This document shows positions 10,165 through 19,809 of a stretch of 64,000 nucleotides of DNA, one piece after another. The notes under the pieces are model-generated. The model ran no database searches. It worked only from the letters and a program-made list of their open reading frames with translations, and was not told the origin of the DNA. Every line of letters starts with the position of its first letter. Positions within the stretch are counted from its first letter, which is position 1. Where the stretch lies: contig JBEAOO010000002.1 in assembly GCA_041164825.1 (NCBI GenBank), forward strand, positions 13,768 to 77,767, written 5' to 3'. The DNA is from JBEAOO01 sp041164825. GTDB lineage: Bacteria > Pseudomonadota > Gammaproteobacteria > Burkholderiales > Burkholderiaceae_C. Both the position numbers and the translations under genes were made by a program.

Positions 10165-12080
10165 TGCCGAACCGCACCCAGTTTCAGGTGACGCCGCGTC
10201 GGCCTGCCGAAGAGGTTGCGGTGTCGCCGCTGCCCGCGCCGGCCGCGTCGCGCGGGCCCGCCATTGCGCCCGCACCCGAAACCGCGTCGAGCGACGCCGA
10301 CCTCAGCCTGGGCCGCCTGCCCGACGAGGTGCAAAGCGTGTTCGAGTACGCCCCCGCCACCATGGGCGGCTACTTGGCGGGCGTGATCGTCATTGGCTCA
10401 TTGTTCTGGGAGCCCTCGCCACCGGCGCTGTTGCTGGGTTGGATCACCGCCGTGGCCTTGATCGTGGTGGCCCGCATCTCGCTGGAGCGCCTGTTCTGGC
10501 GCAAGCCGCCGCAGACCTTGGCCGACTGGCAGTTTTTTCGTCGCTGGTGGAACGTCGGCACGCTCGCGGGCGCAGTGCTCTGGGGCGCCATGGCCTGGAT
10601 TTTTTACAGCTACGGCGACAGCACCCAGCGCACGGCGCTGATCGTGGTCGTCTACACCTTCTGCGTGGCCGCCGTGCCAGTGCTGGCCAACCAGCCCACC
10701 GTGTACTTGGCCTACGGCACCTTCGCCTTCGTGCCGATGGCGGTGCGCATCTTGGTGGACGGCTCGGACGATTCCTGGAAACTGGCCGGCGTGCTGATGG
10801 TGATCCTGGTGCTCACCACCATCTTGGCCCGCAATTACCGCCAGGCCCTGCAGCGTGCCATCGACCTCAAGCACCGGGCCGATCAGCTGCTGGTGCAACT
10901 GCGCCGCGAAAAAGACGCGGCCGAGCAAGCCCGGCGCGAGGCCGAGGTCGCCAACCGCGCGAAAACCCAGTTCTTCACCGCCGCCAGCCACGACCTGCGC
11001 CAACCGCTGCACGCCATGGGCTTGTTTGCCGAGGCGCTGCGCCAGCGCAACCACGACGAAGAAGTGGCGCACCTGGTCAATAGCATCAATGGCTCGGTCG
11101 ATGCACTTGAAGGCCTCTTCTCCGAGCTGCTCGACATCACCCGCATCGACACCGGCGGTGTCGACGTGGAGCCGCAGCACTTTGAGGTGGGCGACATCTT
11201 CCGCAAGCTGCGCCTGCACTTTGAGCCCACGGCGTTCGAAAAAGGCCTGTCGCTGCGCCTGCATGGTGGCCGCCATGTGGCGCATGCCGACCCGCTGCTG
11301 GTCGAGCGCGTGCTGCGCAACCTGCTGTCCAACGCCATCCGCTACACCAACGACGGTGGCGTGCTGGTGAGCTGCCGCCGGCGTGGCGACGTGCTGCGCC
11401 TGCAGGTGTGGGACACCGGCCTGGGCATTCGCGAGGTCGAGCAACAGCGCATTTTTGAAGAGTTCTACCAAGTGCCCAACAACGGCGGCCTCACGCCCAC
11501 ACAGCGCAAGGGCTTGGGGCTGGGCCTGGCCATCGTCAAGCGCCTCTCGGGGCTGATGGGTGCGCCGCTGTCCTTGTGCTCCGAGGCCGGGCGCGGTTCG
11601 GTGTTCACGCTCGAATTGCCGATCGGTAAGCGCGCCCGTTCACCTGCAACCGTGCCTGCGGGCAAAGCGCCGCTGGGCATCACGCTGGAAGGCCGAACCA
11701 TCGTGGTCGTGGAAGACGAACCCGCCGTGCTGGCGGGCTTGGAGGTGTTGCTCAAGGGCTGGGGGGCGCGCTTGGTTTGTTTCGACAGCGTGGGTGCTTG
11801 CACCACCTGGGCCAGCCGCGCCGACCCGGTGCTCGATCACCCTGACCTGCTGATCGTCGACTACCGGCTCGAAAGCGGCCGCAATGGCGTTGATGCCATC
11901 GTCGCGTTGCGCGAAACCTTCGAGGACCAGATCCCCGCCATCATGGTCACAGGCAGCACCATGACCGGCCACGATCTCGAAGCGCAAGAACGGGACTTCC
12001 ACCTGCTGATCAAGCCAGTGGTGCCCAACAAGTTGCGGGCCATGATCGCCTTCAAGCTGGGCTCAGCGCCGCGGCGCTGA
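10164..12080 (+). CDS. Multi-pass membrane hybrid histidine kinase / response regulator
   Basis: A 638-residue kinase. After a Pro/Ala-rich cytoplasmic leader (~1-55) there are about six membrane helices (~70-220) with no large periplasmic loop, so the signal is probably sensed within or near the membrane. A coiled coil (LLVQLRREKDAAEQARREAE) leads to HisKA with His276 in ASHDLRQPLHAMG, then a HATPase (GLGLGLAIVKRLSGLMG) and a C-terminal receiver with Asp566 in LLIVDYRLESG. ATG at 10164 overlaps the regulator's stop; ATG at 10140 is an alternative. It forms a two-gene operon with the LuxR-type regulator. Confidence 0.92.
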   Translation: MPNRTQFQVTPRRPAEEVAVSPLPAPAASRGPAIAPAPETASSDADLSLGRLPDEVQSVFEYAPATMGGYLAGVIVIGSLFWEPSPPALLLGWITAVALIVVARISLERLFWRKPPQTLADWQFFRRWWNVGTLAGAVLWGAMAWIFYSYGDSTQRTALIVVVYTFCVAAVPVLANQPTVYLAYGTFAFVPMAVRILVDGSDDSWKLAGVLMVILVLTTILARNYRQALQRAIDLKHRADQLLVQLRREKDAAEQARREAEVANRAKTQFFTAASHDLRQPLHAMGLFAEALRQRNHDEEVAHLVNSINGSVDALEGLFSELLDITRIDTGGVDVEPQHFEVGDIFRKLRLHFEPTAFEKGLSLRLHGGRHVAHADPLLVERVLRNLLSNAIRYTNDGGVLVSCRRRGDVLRLQVWDTGLGIREVEQQRIFEEFYQVPNNGGLTPTQRKGLGLGLAIVKRLSGLMGAPLSLCSEAGRGSVFTLELPIGKRARSPATVPAGKAPLGITLEGRTIVVVEDEPAVLAGLEVLLKGWGARLVCFDSVGACTTWASRADPVLDHPDLLIVDYRLESGRNGVDAIVALRETFEDQIPAIMVTGSTMTGHDLEAQERDFHLLIKPVVPNKLRAMIAFKLGSAPRR

Positions 12081-12121
12081 GTGTCAGGCGCCTGACTCTG
12101 GCCGTGCAAAGGCTTTGCTTT
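12062..12121. terminator. Three consecutive hairpins after the hybrid kinase
   Basis: A perfect 20-bp palindrome (12062-12081, CTCAGCGCC-GC-GGCGCTGAG) contains the kinase stop codon. It is followed by a perfect 14-bp palindrome (12083-12096, GTCAGGCGCCTGAC) and then GCAAAGGCTTTGC at 12106-12118 followed by TTT. This cluster probably ends the two-component operon ahead of convergent panC. Confidence 0.55.
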
Positions 12122-12191
12122 CGGCCGTCGGCGCCAGCCTCCCCATGAACCGAGTCCCCGTGCCGCGAGGGGCCCGTGAACGCCAACAGCC

Positions 12192-13037
<846 letters not shown>

Positions 13038-13122
13038 TCAGGGAGGCCTCAGCAGGCCGGTTCGAGCAGGAGAGCCATCGCAGTCAGGGCCGAGGGCGGC
13101 CGCGGCGCTGGCGGCGGGCAGC

Positions 13123-13935
13123 TCAATAGCCGTGCAGGGTGTCGTCGGGAAAGCGGCGGGCTTTGACCTCGGCCACATAGCTGGCGAGGGCGCCTTCCAC
13201 CGAGCCTGCGCCTTCCATGAAGTTGCGCACAAAGCGCGGCAGCTTGCCGCGGGTCACACCCAGCAGGTCGTGCAGCACCAGCACCTGGCCCGAGCAGCCC
13301 TTGCCGGCGCCAATGCCGATCACGGGGATCGGCAGATCGCGCGTGATGTCGGCCGCCAAGGCCGAGGGCATCAGTTCAAACACCACCATCGAGGCGCCGG
13401 CCTCGGCCAGCTCCTTGGCATGGCGGCGCAACGTGGCCGCGCGCTCCTCGTCTTTGCCCTGGATGCGGTAGCCGCCAAAGGCATGCACCGACTGCGGTGT
13501 CAGCCCCAAGTGTGCGCAGACGGGGATGCCGCGCTGCACCAGCGCGCGCACGGCGTCAGTGGTCCAGCCGCCGCCTTCGAGCTTCACCATGTGGGCGCCG
13601 GCCTGCATCAGCACCGTGGCGCTGCGCACGGCCTGCTCGACCGATTCTTGGTAGCTGCCAAAGGGCAGGTCGGCAATCAGCCAAGCCGTGCGGATGCCGC
13701 GAGCCACGCAGCGTGTGTGATACGCCATTTCTTCGAGCGTCACCGGCACGGTGCTGGTTTGGCCCTGCACCACCATGCCGAGCGAGTCGCCCACCAAGAT
13801 GCAGTCCACGCCAGCGTCGTCGGCCACGCGGGTGAAGCTGGCGTCGTAGCTGGTCACCATGGCAATGGGGTCGCCGCTGGCATGCATTTGGCGCAGCGTG
13901 TGCAGCGTGATGGGTTTGCGGGTGTCGGTGGTCAT
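13123..13935 (-). CDS. panB: 3-methyl-2-oxobutanoate hydroxymethyltransferase (ketopantoate hydroxymethyltransferase)
   Basis: Transfers a hydroxymethyl group from methylenetetrahydrofolate to 2-oxoisovalerate, giving ketopantoate, the first committed step to pantothenate. 270 residues from ATG at the complement of 13933-13935, which follows GGAG; a longer frame adds nine residues without a ribosome site. Family features are [32 protein letters not shown] (metal ligand Asp), [11 protein letters not shown] and [20 protein letters not shown]. It precedes panC and lies downstream of scpA, from which it is separated by a 600-bp repeat region. Confidence 0.97.
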   Translation of the reverse strand: MTTDTRKPITLHTLRQMHASGDPIAMVTSYDASFTRVADDAGVDCILVGDSLGMVVQGQTSTVPVTLEEMAYHTRCVARGIRTAWLIADLPFGSYQESVEQAVRSATVLMQAGAHMVKLEGGGWTTDAVRALVQRGIPVCAHLGLTPQSVHAFGGYRIQGKDEERAATLRRHAKELAEAGASMVVFELMPSALAADITRDLPIPVIGIGAGKGCSGQVLVLHDLLGVTRGKLPRFVRNFMEGAGSVEGALASYVAEVKARRFPDDTLHGY

Positions 13936-14116
13936 TGCGGTCTCCGTCCCTGTGCACCACAAAGGCGCGGGGGTGGTTGAAGTGCGCGCAGTCTAGCCGC
14001 AGTCGGGCTGCACGCCCGTGCCGTGCTTGTGCGTTTTGCACTACCCGGCCATGGCGACTCACGCGGGCATGCGGTCGAGGACAGAGGTTCTGCATGTCGG
14101 AAGAGTTCGGCCTTCG

Positions 14117-14160
14117 GCACCTCGGCACCTTGGCACCTTGGCACCTTGGCACCTTGGCAT
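14117..14160. repeat. 8-bp tandem repeat (GGCACCTT)
   Basis: Four exact GGCACCTT units occupy 14125-14156, with one near-copy (GGCACCTC) before at 14117-14124 and a partial copy after. Such arrays can change copy number by slippage; it lies upstream of panB. Confidence 0.9.
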
Positions 14161-14222
14161 CCTGCGCCTGGGGGGGCGTTCGGTTCGAACGCATCTCGTT
14201 CGACGATCGGCCCGAGGGCGGC

Positions 14223-14308
14223 GATGGGCCGGGCCGATTTGCTGCGTGTCCCCCGGGCCCGCTGCGCGAGCCCTCCTCCTCTACCTCCGCAAATCGGCCC
14301 GGCCCATC
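14223..14308. repeat. 20-bp perfect inverted repeat with 46-bp loop
   Basis: GATGGGCCGGGCCGATTTGC at 14223-14242 is the exact reverse complement of 14289-14308. The match continues outward with few mismatches for about 8 more bases. It adjoins the palindromic element at 14365. Confidence 0.9.
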
Positions 14309-14364
14309 ACCGCCCCTGCACACACCGAGGCATGCGGACACGTGGCATGTCATCATCGGTTCTG

Positions 14365-14453
14365 GGAGCGCTGGGCCGCCTTCGCTTTGGCAGGGGGAGC
14401 CGGCCGCCGGCCGGCGGAGGACACGGAGCAAAGCGAATGCGGCACAGTGCTCC
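14365..14453. repeat. Dispersed palindromic element, copy 1
   Basis: Imperfect inverted repeat with 25-base arms (14365-14389 and 14429-14453) around a GC-rich loop of about 39 bp. The right arm contains CAAAGCGAATGCGGCAC. Similarity to copy 2 (49269-49360) continues into both flanks, e.g. GCACACACCG then GGCATGCG upstream and TGCCGAGAAC downstream. Confidence 0.85.
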
Positions 14454-14542
14454 TCGCGCCAGACCGTGGAATGCGGTTCGCCCTGGTGCCGAGAACGGGC
14501 CAAGCCTGCTGAACTTTGGACGCCTTTGACCGCGACGGCGTC

Positions 14543-15433
14543 TCAGACCGGCGCGTAAGCCAGCCGCACGTAAATCGGCGCAAAGGCCTCGGCTTGCGTG
14601 ATCTCGAGCAGGCGCTCGCGGGCGAGTTCGAGCATGGCGATGAAGGTCACCACCAGGACCTGCGGGCCGCGGGTCACGTCAAACAGGTGCTCAAACTCCA
14701 CGAAGCGCTGGCCCTGCAGCGTGCGCAGCACGATGCTCATGTGCTCGCGCACGCTGAGTTCTTCGCGGGTGATGGTGTGGTGCTGGTTCAGGCGCGAGCG
14801 CTGCAGGATGTCGGCCCAAGCGGCGCGCAGTTCGTCGGCACTCACGTCGGGGAAGCGCGGGGTGAGCGACTGCTCCACGTACACCTCGGCGCGCAAAAAA
14901 TCGCGGCCCAGCAGCGGCAGCGCGTCGAGCCGCGCCGCGGCCAGTTTGATTTGTTCGTACTCGATCAGCCGCCGCACCAGCTCAGCGCGGGGGTCTTCCA
15001 CCTCGTCGCCATCGGCCGCTTTTTTGGGCGGCAACAGCATGCGCGATTTGATCTCGATCAGCATCGCCGCCATCAACAGGTACTCGCTGGCGAGCTCCAA
15101 ATTGGTCTTGCGGATCTGGTCGACATAGGCCAAGTACTGGCGCGTCACGTCGGCCAGCGGGATGTCGAGGATGTTGAAGTTCTGCTTGCGGATCAGGTAG
15201 AGCAACAAGTCCAGCGGGCCCTCGAACGCCTCCAGAAACACCTCCAGCGCGTCGGGTGGGATGTAGAGATCGGTCGGCATGGCGAACAGCGGTTCGCCAT
15301 ACAAGCGGGCCATGGCCACGCGGTCGATCACCACCGGGCCTTCGAGCGCGCTCGGGTCGGGCAAGGCGGGCTGTGGCCCCGCGGGCACGCCATGCGGCGG
15401 CGTGGGCAGGGTCGTGTCGGTGGTTGTCGTCAC
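14543..15433 (-). CDS. scpA: Segregation and condensation protein A
   Basis: Kleisin subunit of the Smc-ScpAB condensin, which compacts and helps separate chromosomes. 296 residues, with a ~45-residue low-complexity leader before the conserved domain. The kleisin N-terminal signature is clear: EVFLEAFEGPLDLLLYLIRK followed by NFNILDIPLADVTRQYL, then ASEYLLMAAMLIEIKSRMLL. The C-terminal winged-helix part ends with RLLEITQAEAFAPIYVRL. scpB and smc are not in the window. It is downstream of the DUF3460 gene, the usual order in Burkholderiales. The start in the leader is uncertain by some tens of codons. Confidence 0.95.
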   Translation of the reverse strand: MTTTTDTTLPTPPHGVPAGPQPALPDPSALEGPVVIDRVAMARLYGEPLFAMPTDLYIPPDALEVFLEAFEGPLDLLLYLIRKQNFNILDIPLADVTRQYLAYVDQIRKTNLELASEYLLMAAMLIEIKSRMLLPPKKAADGDEVEDPRAELVRRLIEYEQIKLAAARLDALPLLGRDFLRAEVYVEQSLTPRFPDVSADELRAAWADILQRSRLNQHHTITREELSVREHMSIVLRTLQGQRFVEFEHLFDVTRGPQVLVVTFIAMLELARERLLEITQAEAFAPIYVRLAYAPV

Positions 15434-15501
15434 GGCGGTGCGGCGGGCGGGCTGGAGGGGCGCTGCGCGGCCGCGGGGTGGCGGGCGCAGCGGAGGGCGG
15501 T

Positions 15502-15705
15502 TCAGTGGCCCTTGTTCTGGTAGACGTAGGGCTGTTGGGCCACGCGTGCATCGGCGTAGTCGGCCGCCGCGGCGCGGTCTTGCGGCTTGTCCCAGAGCAG
15601 CTCACGGCCTTGGCGCTGTTCGGCTTCCAGCGTCGGCTTCTTGGCCTTCAGGCTCTCGATGAAGGTCGTGGCGTCGGACTTGTAGGATTTCCAGAACAGC
15701 GGCAT
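15502..15705 (-). CDS. DUF3460 family small protein
   Basis: A 67-residue protein matching the DUF3460 family found next to scpA and pan genes in betaproteobacteria. The start is set at MPLFWKSYKSDATTFIESLK (complement of 15703-15705); an upstream in-frame start would add ten unlike residues. The conserved core KPTLEAEQRQGRELLWDK is plain. It has no membrane segment and no known function. Highly charged and probably helical. Confidence 0.88.
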   Translation of the reverse strand: MPLFWKSYKSDATTFIESLKAKKPTLEAEQRQGRELLWDKPQDRAAAADYADARVAQQPYVYQNKGH

Positions 15706-15815
15706 GGTGGCTCGGGCACCGGGTGAGGGCACCAACTCAAAAAGGGATCAAGGGCCGCATTTTACGCAGCCCGCCGGTAGGTTCATCGGGCGATCAGGCG
15801 TGGATCAGGCCGATA

Positions 15816-16487
15816 TCAGGCCGGAAAGCGCCGCACGCCCTCGCCCCGGCTGAGGAAAGTGTGCGATTGCCCCACCAGCCAGCGCGCCAGCTCATCGAGC
15901 AAGGCGCTGTTGACGGCCAAGGCGCTGAACTCGGCGTTCACGGTCTCAAACCCATCGAGGTTGATGAGCTGGAACTGCAGCCGCGCGTTGGCGTGGTCGG
16001 GCAGCACCTTCACGCTGCCGGCGAAGTCAGCGTGCACGCGGTAGCGCATCAGCTTGAGCTTGCCGTTGTCGGGGTTGCGCACGGCCTCGCTGTGCACCTG
16101 CGCGCCACTTTGTTTGAGGCGCGATTCCAGGGTCTCGATGTCGGGCAGGAAGTCGCGCTCCAGGTCGAGCATCTGGCCGGTGGGCAGCAGCCAGTGCAGC
16201 ACCACGTGGTCGTGGGTTTGCTGGCCGGCCGGGCCTTTGCGGCGCGCGTCGGCGCGGAAGGTGGTCATCTTCAGACCGTCAAACGCGGTGCGGCGGTCGA
16301 GCGCAAAGCGCGCCGGCGACACCGGCTGCAGCACGTTGAGCTGCCCCACCAAGGTGGTGAAGTAGCGCGACACCGACACGCACGCGGCCTCGGTGAGGTC
16401 GGTGTTGCGTTGCAGTGAGCCGTTGTCGCGGGCCTGGTTGGCGAGGGCCGCGTCGGCTTGTTGCTTGAGGTCGTCTAGAAAGCCCAC
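15816..16487 (-). CDS. Conserved protein of unknown function
   Basis: A soluble 223-residue protein that I do not recognise as a named family. GTG at the complement of 16485-16487 (protein begins MGFLDDLKQQADAALANQ) is preferred because the open frame upstream is arginine-rich shadow sequence. An N-terminal amphipathic helix is followed by TEAACVSVSRYFTTLVGQLNVLQ and an alternating strand-like region (MTTFRADARRK, HDHVVLHWLLPTG). There is no signal peptide or membrane helix. It has relatives by memory in other Comamonadaceae, always hypothetical. It lies between SulP and DUF3460 genes on the same strand; operon membership is unclear. Confidence 0.75.
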   Translation of the reverse strand: MGFLDDLKQQADAALANQARDNGSLQRNTDLTEAACVSVSRYFTTLVGQLNVLQPVSPARFALDRRTAFDGLKMTTFRADARRKGPAGQQTHDHVVLHWLLPTGQMLDLERDFLPDIETLESRLKQSGAQVHSEAVRNPDNGKLKLMRYRVHADFAGSVKVLPDHANARLQFQLINLDGFETVNAEFSALAVNSALLDELARWLVGQSHTFLSRGEGVRRFPA

Positions 16488-16567
16488 GGTGGTGCGTTCG
16501 CAGTGTGTCGATGGGCGCAAAGGATAGCGCAGGTGGGCGGGCCCGAAGGGCGCCACTGCGCCCTCTT

Positions 16568-18265
16568 TCAGGGGAGGGTGGCGGCCTGGAGCGCGCTGGC
16601 CAAGTCGGCGTGCAGGTGCGCAGCGCCGAGGTGCTCGATGAAGCCGGCGCGGCGCAGCAGGTCGAGCGGCTGCGCGTTGAGGGCGCACAGCTGCAGCGCC
16701 ACGCCCTGGCGGGCGAGGGTGCGCTGCAGCTGTTCCAGCGCGTCCACGCCCGAGGTGTCGATCGACACCAGTTGGTGCATCTCCAGCAGCAGCACGCGGG
16801 TCTGCGGCGTCAAGGTGTCGGCCAGCGATTCGACCTTGCCCACGGCGCCAAAAAACAGCGAGCCATACAGCCGCACCACCTGCACGCCCGGCACCGCTTC
16901 ACCGCTCTGGGCCTCGGCCCGAAACAGCATCGCCATGCGGTAGATGAAGAAGCCGCAGGCCAGCATCAGCCCCACTTCCACCGCCACCGTGAGGTCGAAC
17001 ACCACGGTCAGTAAAAACGTGCCCACCAGCACCGTTCGGTAGGGCAGGTTGAATTGTTTGAGGCGCGCGAACTCGCGCCACTCGCCCATGTTCCAGGCCA
17101 CAAAGAGCAGGATGCCGGCCATGGCCGCCAGCGGCACGTGCTCGGCCAGGGGTGCGGCCAGCAGCACGATCAGCAGCAGTGCGATGGCGTGCACGATGCC
17201 GGCCACCGGGCTGGTGGCGCCCGAGCGCACATTGGTGACCGTGCGCGCGATGGTGCCCGTGGCCGGGATGCCGCCAAAAAACGGCACCACCATGTTGGCC
17301 AGGCCTTGCGCCATCAGCTCTTGGTTGGGGTCGTGGCGGGGCGCGTCGATCAGGTTGTCGGCCACGCGGGCGCACAGCAGCGATTCGATGGCGCCCAGCA
17401 GCGCCAGCGTCAGCGACGGGATCAGCAACTCTTTGGCACTGACCCAGCTGAATGGCGGCAGGCTGAGCTGCGGCAAGCTTTGCGGGATGCCGCCAAAGCG
17501 CGAGCCGATGGTGTCCACCGGCAGCTTCAGCAGCGCCGTGGCCAAGGTGGCGCCCACCAGCGCGATCACCGTGCCGGGCAGGTGGCTGGCCAGGCGCCGC
17601 AGCTGGTGCTGCCAACCGGTGTGGCGGCCGTCGTCGGTGTAGGACTTGGGCCACACCACCACCAGCGCCAAGCTCGCCAGGCCAATCAGCACGGCCACGG
17701 GGTTGATGCTGCCTGCGTGGCTGAACAGCGCGTGGATTTGCGCGAAGAAGTCGGCCGGCACCGGCCCGGTTTGCAGGCCCAGCAGGTCTTTGAGCTGCGT
17801 GAGGCCAATCATCACCGCGATGCCATTGGTGAAGCCAATGATGATGCTGACCGGCAGAAAGCGCACCAGCGCGCCCAGCTTGAGCGCACCCATGGCAAAC
17901 AGCATCACGCCGGCCAGCGCGGTGCTGATGAGCAAATTGGTGAGCCCGTAGCGCTCGACGATGCCGTAGACGATGACGATGAAGGCGCCCGCCGGCCCAC
18001 CGATTTGCACCTGCGAGCCGCCGAGGGCGGAGATCATCAGCCCGGCAATGATGGCGGTGATCAGCCCTTGTTCGGGCTTGACGCCGGAGGCGATGGCGAA
18101 CGCCATGGCCAGCGGCAGCGCCACCACGCCAACGGTGATGCCGGCGCCCAAGTCGGTGAAAAAACGCTGCCGGGTGTAGCCCTGCAGGGCATCGAGCAGG
18201 CGCGGGCGGAACGTGGGCAGGTGGCGGATCGGCAAACGGGCTCCTGGCAGTGGGGCGGCATGCAT
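16568..18265 (-). CDS. SulP family inorganic anion transporter with STAS domain
   Basis: A 565-residue membrane transporter. The transmembrane domain (~35-415) has the SulP start DLGAGITVGVVALPLAMAFA and the later GGIPATGTIARTVTNVRSGA. The C-terminal cytoplasmic STAS domain (~440-555) has LLLEMHQLVSIDTSGVDALE. SulP proteins carry sulfate, bicarbonate, dicarboxylates or similar anions; the exact ion cannot be read. ATG at the complement of 18263-18265 is used; a TTG at 18322 preceded by GGAGG is a real alternative adding 19 residues. A TauE/SafE exporter is elsewhere in the window but there is no direct link. Confidence 0.92.
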   Translation of the reverse strand: MHAAPLPGARLPIRHLPTFRPRLLDALQGYTRQRFFTDLGAGITVGVVALPLAMAFAIASGVKPEQGLITAIIAGLMISALGGSQVQIGGPAGAFIVIVYGIVERYGLTNLLISTALAGVMLFAMGALKLGALVRFLPVSIIIGFTNGIAVMIGLTQLKDLLGLQTGPVPADFFAQIHALFSHAGSINPVAVLIGLASLALVVVWPKSYTDDGRHTGWQHQLRRLASHLPGTVIALVGATLATALLKLPVDTIGSRFGGIPQSLPQLSLPPFSWVSAKELLIPSLTLALLGAIESLLCARVADNLIDAPRHDPNQELMAQGLANMVVPFFGGIPATGTIARTVTNVRSGATSPVAGIVHAIALLLIVLLAAPLAEHVPLAAMAGILLFVAWNMGEWREFARLKQFNLPYRTVLVGTFLLTVVFDLTVAVEVGLMLACGFFIYRMAMLFRAEAQSGEAVPGVQVVRLYGSLFFGAVGKVESLADTLTPQTRVLLLEMHQLVSIDTSGVDALEQLQRTLARQGVALQLCALNAQPLDLLRRAGFIEHLGAAHLHADLASALQAATLP

Positions 18266-18403
18266 GGGCGGGGGTGCGCGGGCGCCCCAAACGGTGATGA
18301 TGCCACCGGAACAAGCAGGCAAAACAAGCGTTCCTCCGTGAATCGCTGAGGTGTGCTTGCGCCGGGCAAAGGGCTACGATGTTGCCAAGGAGCGTTGCCC
18401 GCC

Positions 18404-18799
18404 ATGCTCAACCGGATCGTGCTGATCGACGACAGCGAGCCCGACCTCATTTACTCGCGCATCGTGCTGGAGCGCTCGGGCATTGCGCGCGAGGTGCAGG
18501 CGTTCGAGTCGGCGCGCGAGGCGCTGGATTGGCTGCAGGCGCCCACCTGCCGCGGCGCCGATGTGATCCTGCTCGACATCAACATGCCGGGCATGGATGG
18601 CTTTGAGTTCCTTGACGCACTGAAGCAAGCCGGCACCTGCTTGGCCGGCAGCCGCCTGAACCAGGTGGTGATGCTCACCTCCTCTCCCGACCCCGACGAC
18701 CGCGCGCGCGCGGCCAGCTACCCCTGTGTGCGTGGCTATCTGGTGAAGCCGCTGGACAAGGCGGCTGTGCTGGCACTGCCCGCCTCGCTCGGCCCATGA
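18404..18799 (+). CDS. Single-domain response regulator
   Basis: A 131-residue stand-alone receiver of the CheY/Rcp1 type. ATG at 18404 follows AAGGAG. It has DD at residues 9-10, phospho-acceptor Asp58 in VILLDINMPGMDG, Thr in VVMLTSSPDPDD and Lys in GYLVKPLDK. There is no output domain, so it acts by protein contact or as a phosphorelay intermediate. Its stop overlaps the next start (ATGA at 18796), coupling it to the anchored solute-binding protein and the MASE1 kinase, its likely phosphodonor. Confidence 0.93.
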   Translation: MLNRIVLIDDSEPDLIYSRIVLERSGIAREVQAFESAREALDWLQAPTCRGADVILLDINMPGMDGFEFLDALKQAGTCLAGSRLNQVVMLTSSPDPDDRARAASYPCVRGYLVKPLDKAAVLALPASLGP

Positions 18800-19806
18800 G
18801 CACCGGCCGCAGCGCGCGCCGATTCTGGGGGCGTTGTGGCCGGCTCGGCAGCTTGGGGCTGTGCCTGTGCATGTGCCTGTGGACACCCGGGCTCAGCGCC
18901 GCCGCCGCCTCGGCCGCCGCCCTCACTGGCGCCCAACGCGATTGGCTGGCCGCGCATGGGCCGTGGCGGCTCGGCACCGAGCGCGACCATGGCCCCTTTG
19001 TGTTTGCCGGCCCCGACGGCCAGATGCAGGGCTTGTCCATCGACATGCTCCGCCTGGTGCAGCAGCGCACCGGCCTGCGCGTCAACGCACTGCCCGGCCA
19101 GCCGCTGGCGCAGGTGTTGCAAGCCGCCGAGCGCGGCGAGGTGGATGTGATGTCGTCACTTCGCCCCACGTTGGAGCGCGCCCGCAGCTTGATCTTCACC
19201 CAGCCTTACGTTGCCGTGCCGGCGGTGGTGGTGATGCGGCGAACCCGTGCGCCGCTCGGATTGCCCGAGTTGGTGGGGCAGCCGGTGGCGGTGGGCCAGG
19301 GCTATGCGGTGGAGTCGGTGGTGCGGGCGCGCCACCCGGGCGTGTTGTGGCAGCCCGTGGCCGACGACCTGGCGGCCTTGCGCGGTGTGGCCGAGGGCCG
19401 CTTTGCGGCAGCGGTGGTTGACGCGGCCAGCCTGTCGTTTGTGGTGAAGCAACAAGGGCTGACCGGCCTGGCGGCCACGGCCGAGGCCAACTTTCACTAC
19501 GCCTTGAGTTTTGCGGTGCGCAAAGACTTGCCCGAACTCCGCGACATCCTGGAGGCCGGTTTTCGCGTGCTCACCCTGGCCGAGCGGCAGGTGGTGCTGG
19601 ACCGGTGGCTGTTGCCGTCCGCACTGGCCCAGGCGCCGGCCGCATCGCCCTGGGCCACACGCCTGGGTTGGGCCCTGTTGCTGGGCGGCGCGCTGCTGGG
19701 GCTGGCGCTGTTGGGGCTGGCGCTGTTGGGGCGCTGGCGGCGGGCCCTTGCTGCGTCTGCTGCTGCGGGGGCTGATGCCGCAGCCCCTCCGTCGGGCACT
19801 GGCTGA
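18796..19806 (+). CDS. Membrane-anchored family 3 solute-binding (SBP_bac_3) protein
   Basis: A 336-residue protein with a signal peptide (~1-38) and one periplasmic solute-binding domain of family 3 (~45-275; GPWRLGTERDHGPFVF, LSIDMLRLVQQRTGLRV, AERGEVDVMSSLRPTLERAR, ALSFAVRKDLPELRDIL). It ends in a single strong membrane helix (~288-312, built of GLALLGLALL repeats) and a short cytoplasmic tail. Such domains normally form the input part of BvgS/EvgS-type kinases; here the kinase is a separate downstream gene. I infer a co-receptor for that kinase, with an amino-acid-like or unknown ligand. Confidence 0.85.
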   Translation: MSTGRSARRFWGRCGRLGSLGLCLCMCLWTPGLSAAAASAAALTGAQRDWLAAHGPWRLGTERDHGPFVFAGPDGQMQGLSIDMLRLVQQRTGLRVNALPGQPLAQVLQAAERGEVDVMSSLRPTLERARSLIFTQPYVAVPAVVVMRRTRAPLGLPELVGQPVAVGQGYAVESVVRARHPGVLWQPVADDLAALRGVAEGRFAAAVVDAASLSFVVKQQGLTGLAATAEANFHYALSFAVRKDLPELRDILEAGFRVLTLAERQVVLDRWLLPSALAQAPAASPWATRLGWALLLGGALLGLALLGLALLGRWRRALAASAAAGADAAAPPSGTG

Positions 19807-19809
19807 GCC

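Larger units (their letters stand above)
13936..14542. other. Repeat-rich intergenic region between scpA and panB, 607 bp
   Basis: No convincing gene is present. The region holds an 8-bp tandem repeat (14117-14160), a perfect 20-bp inverted repeat (14223-14242 with 14289-14308), and the first copy of a long palindromic element (14365-14453). The scpA-to-panB spacing is unusually large for this otherwise tight minus-strand cluster, as if the repeats were inserted. Confidence 0.7.

Noticed and set aside
14117..14160. CRISPR-like array
   Set aside because: Units are 8 bp with no spacers and no cas genes nearby; simple tandem repeat.
14018..14583. Small open frames of 70-170 codons across the scpA-panB gap
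   Set aside because: They translate the tandem repeat and palindrome (LGTLAPWHLGTLAPWHLG-type repeats) and have no ribosome site or family match.
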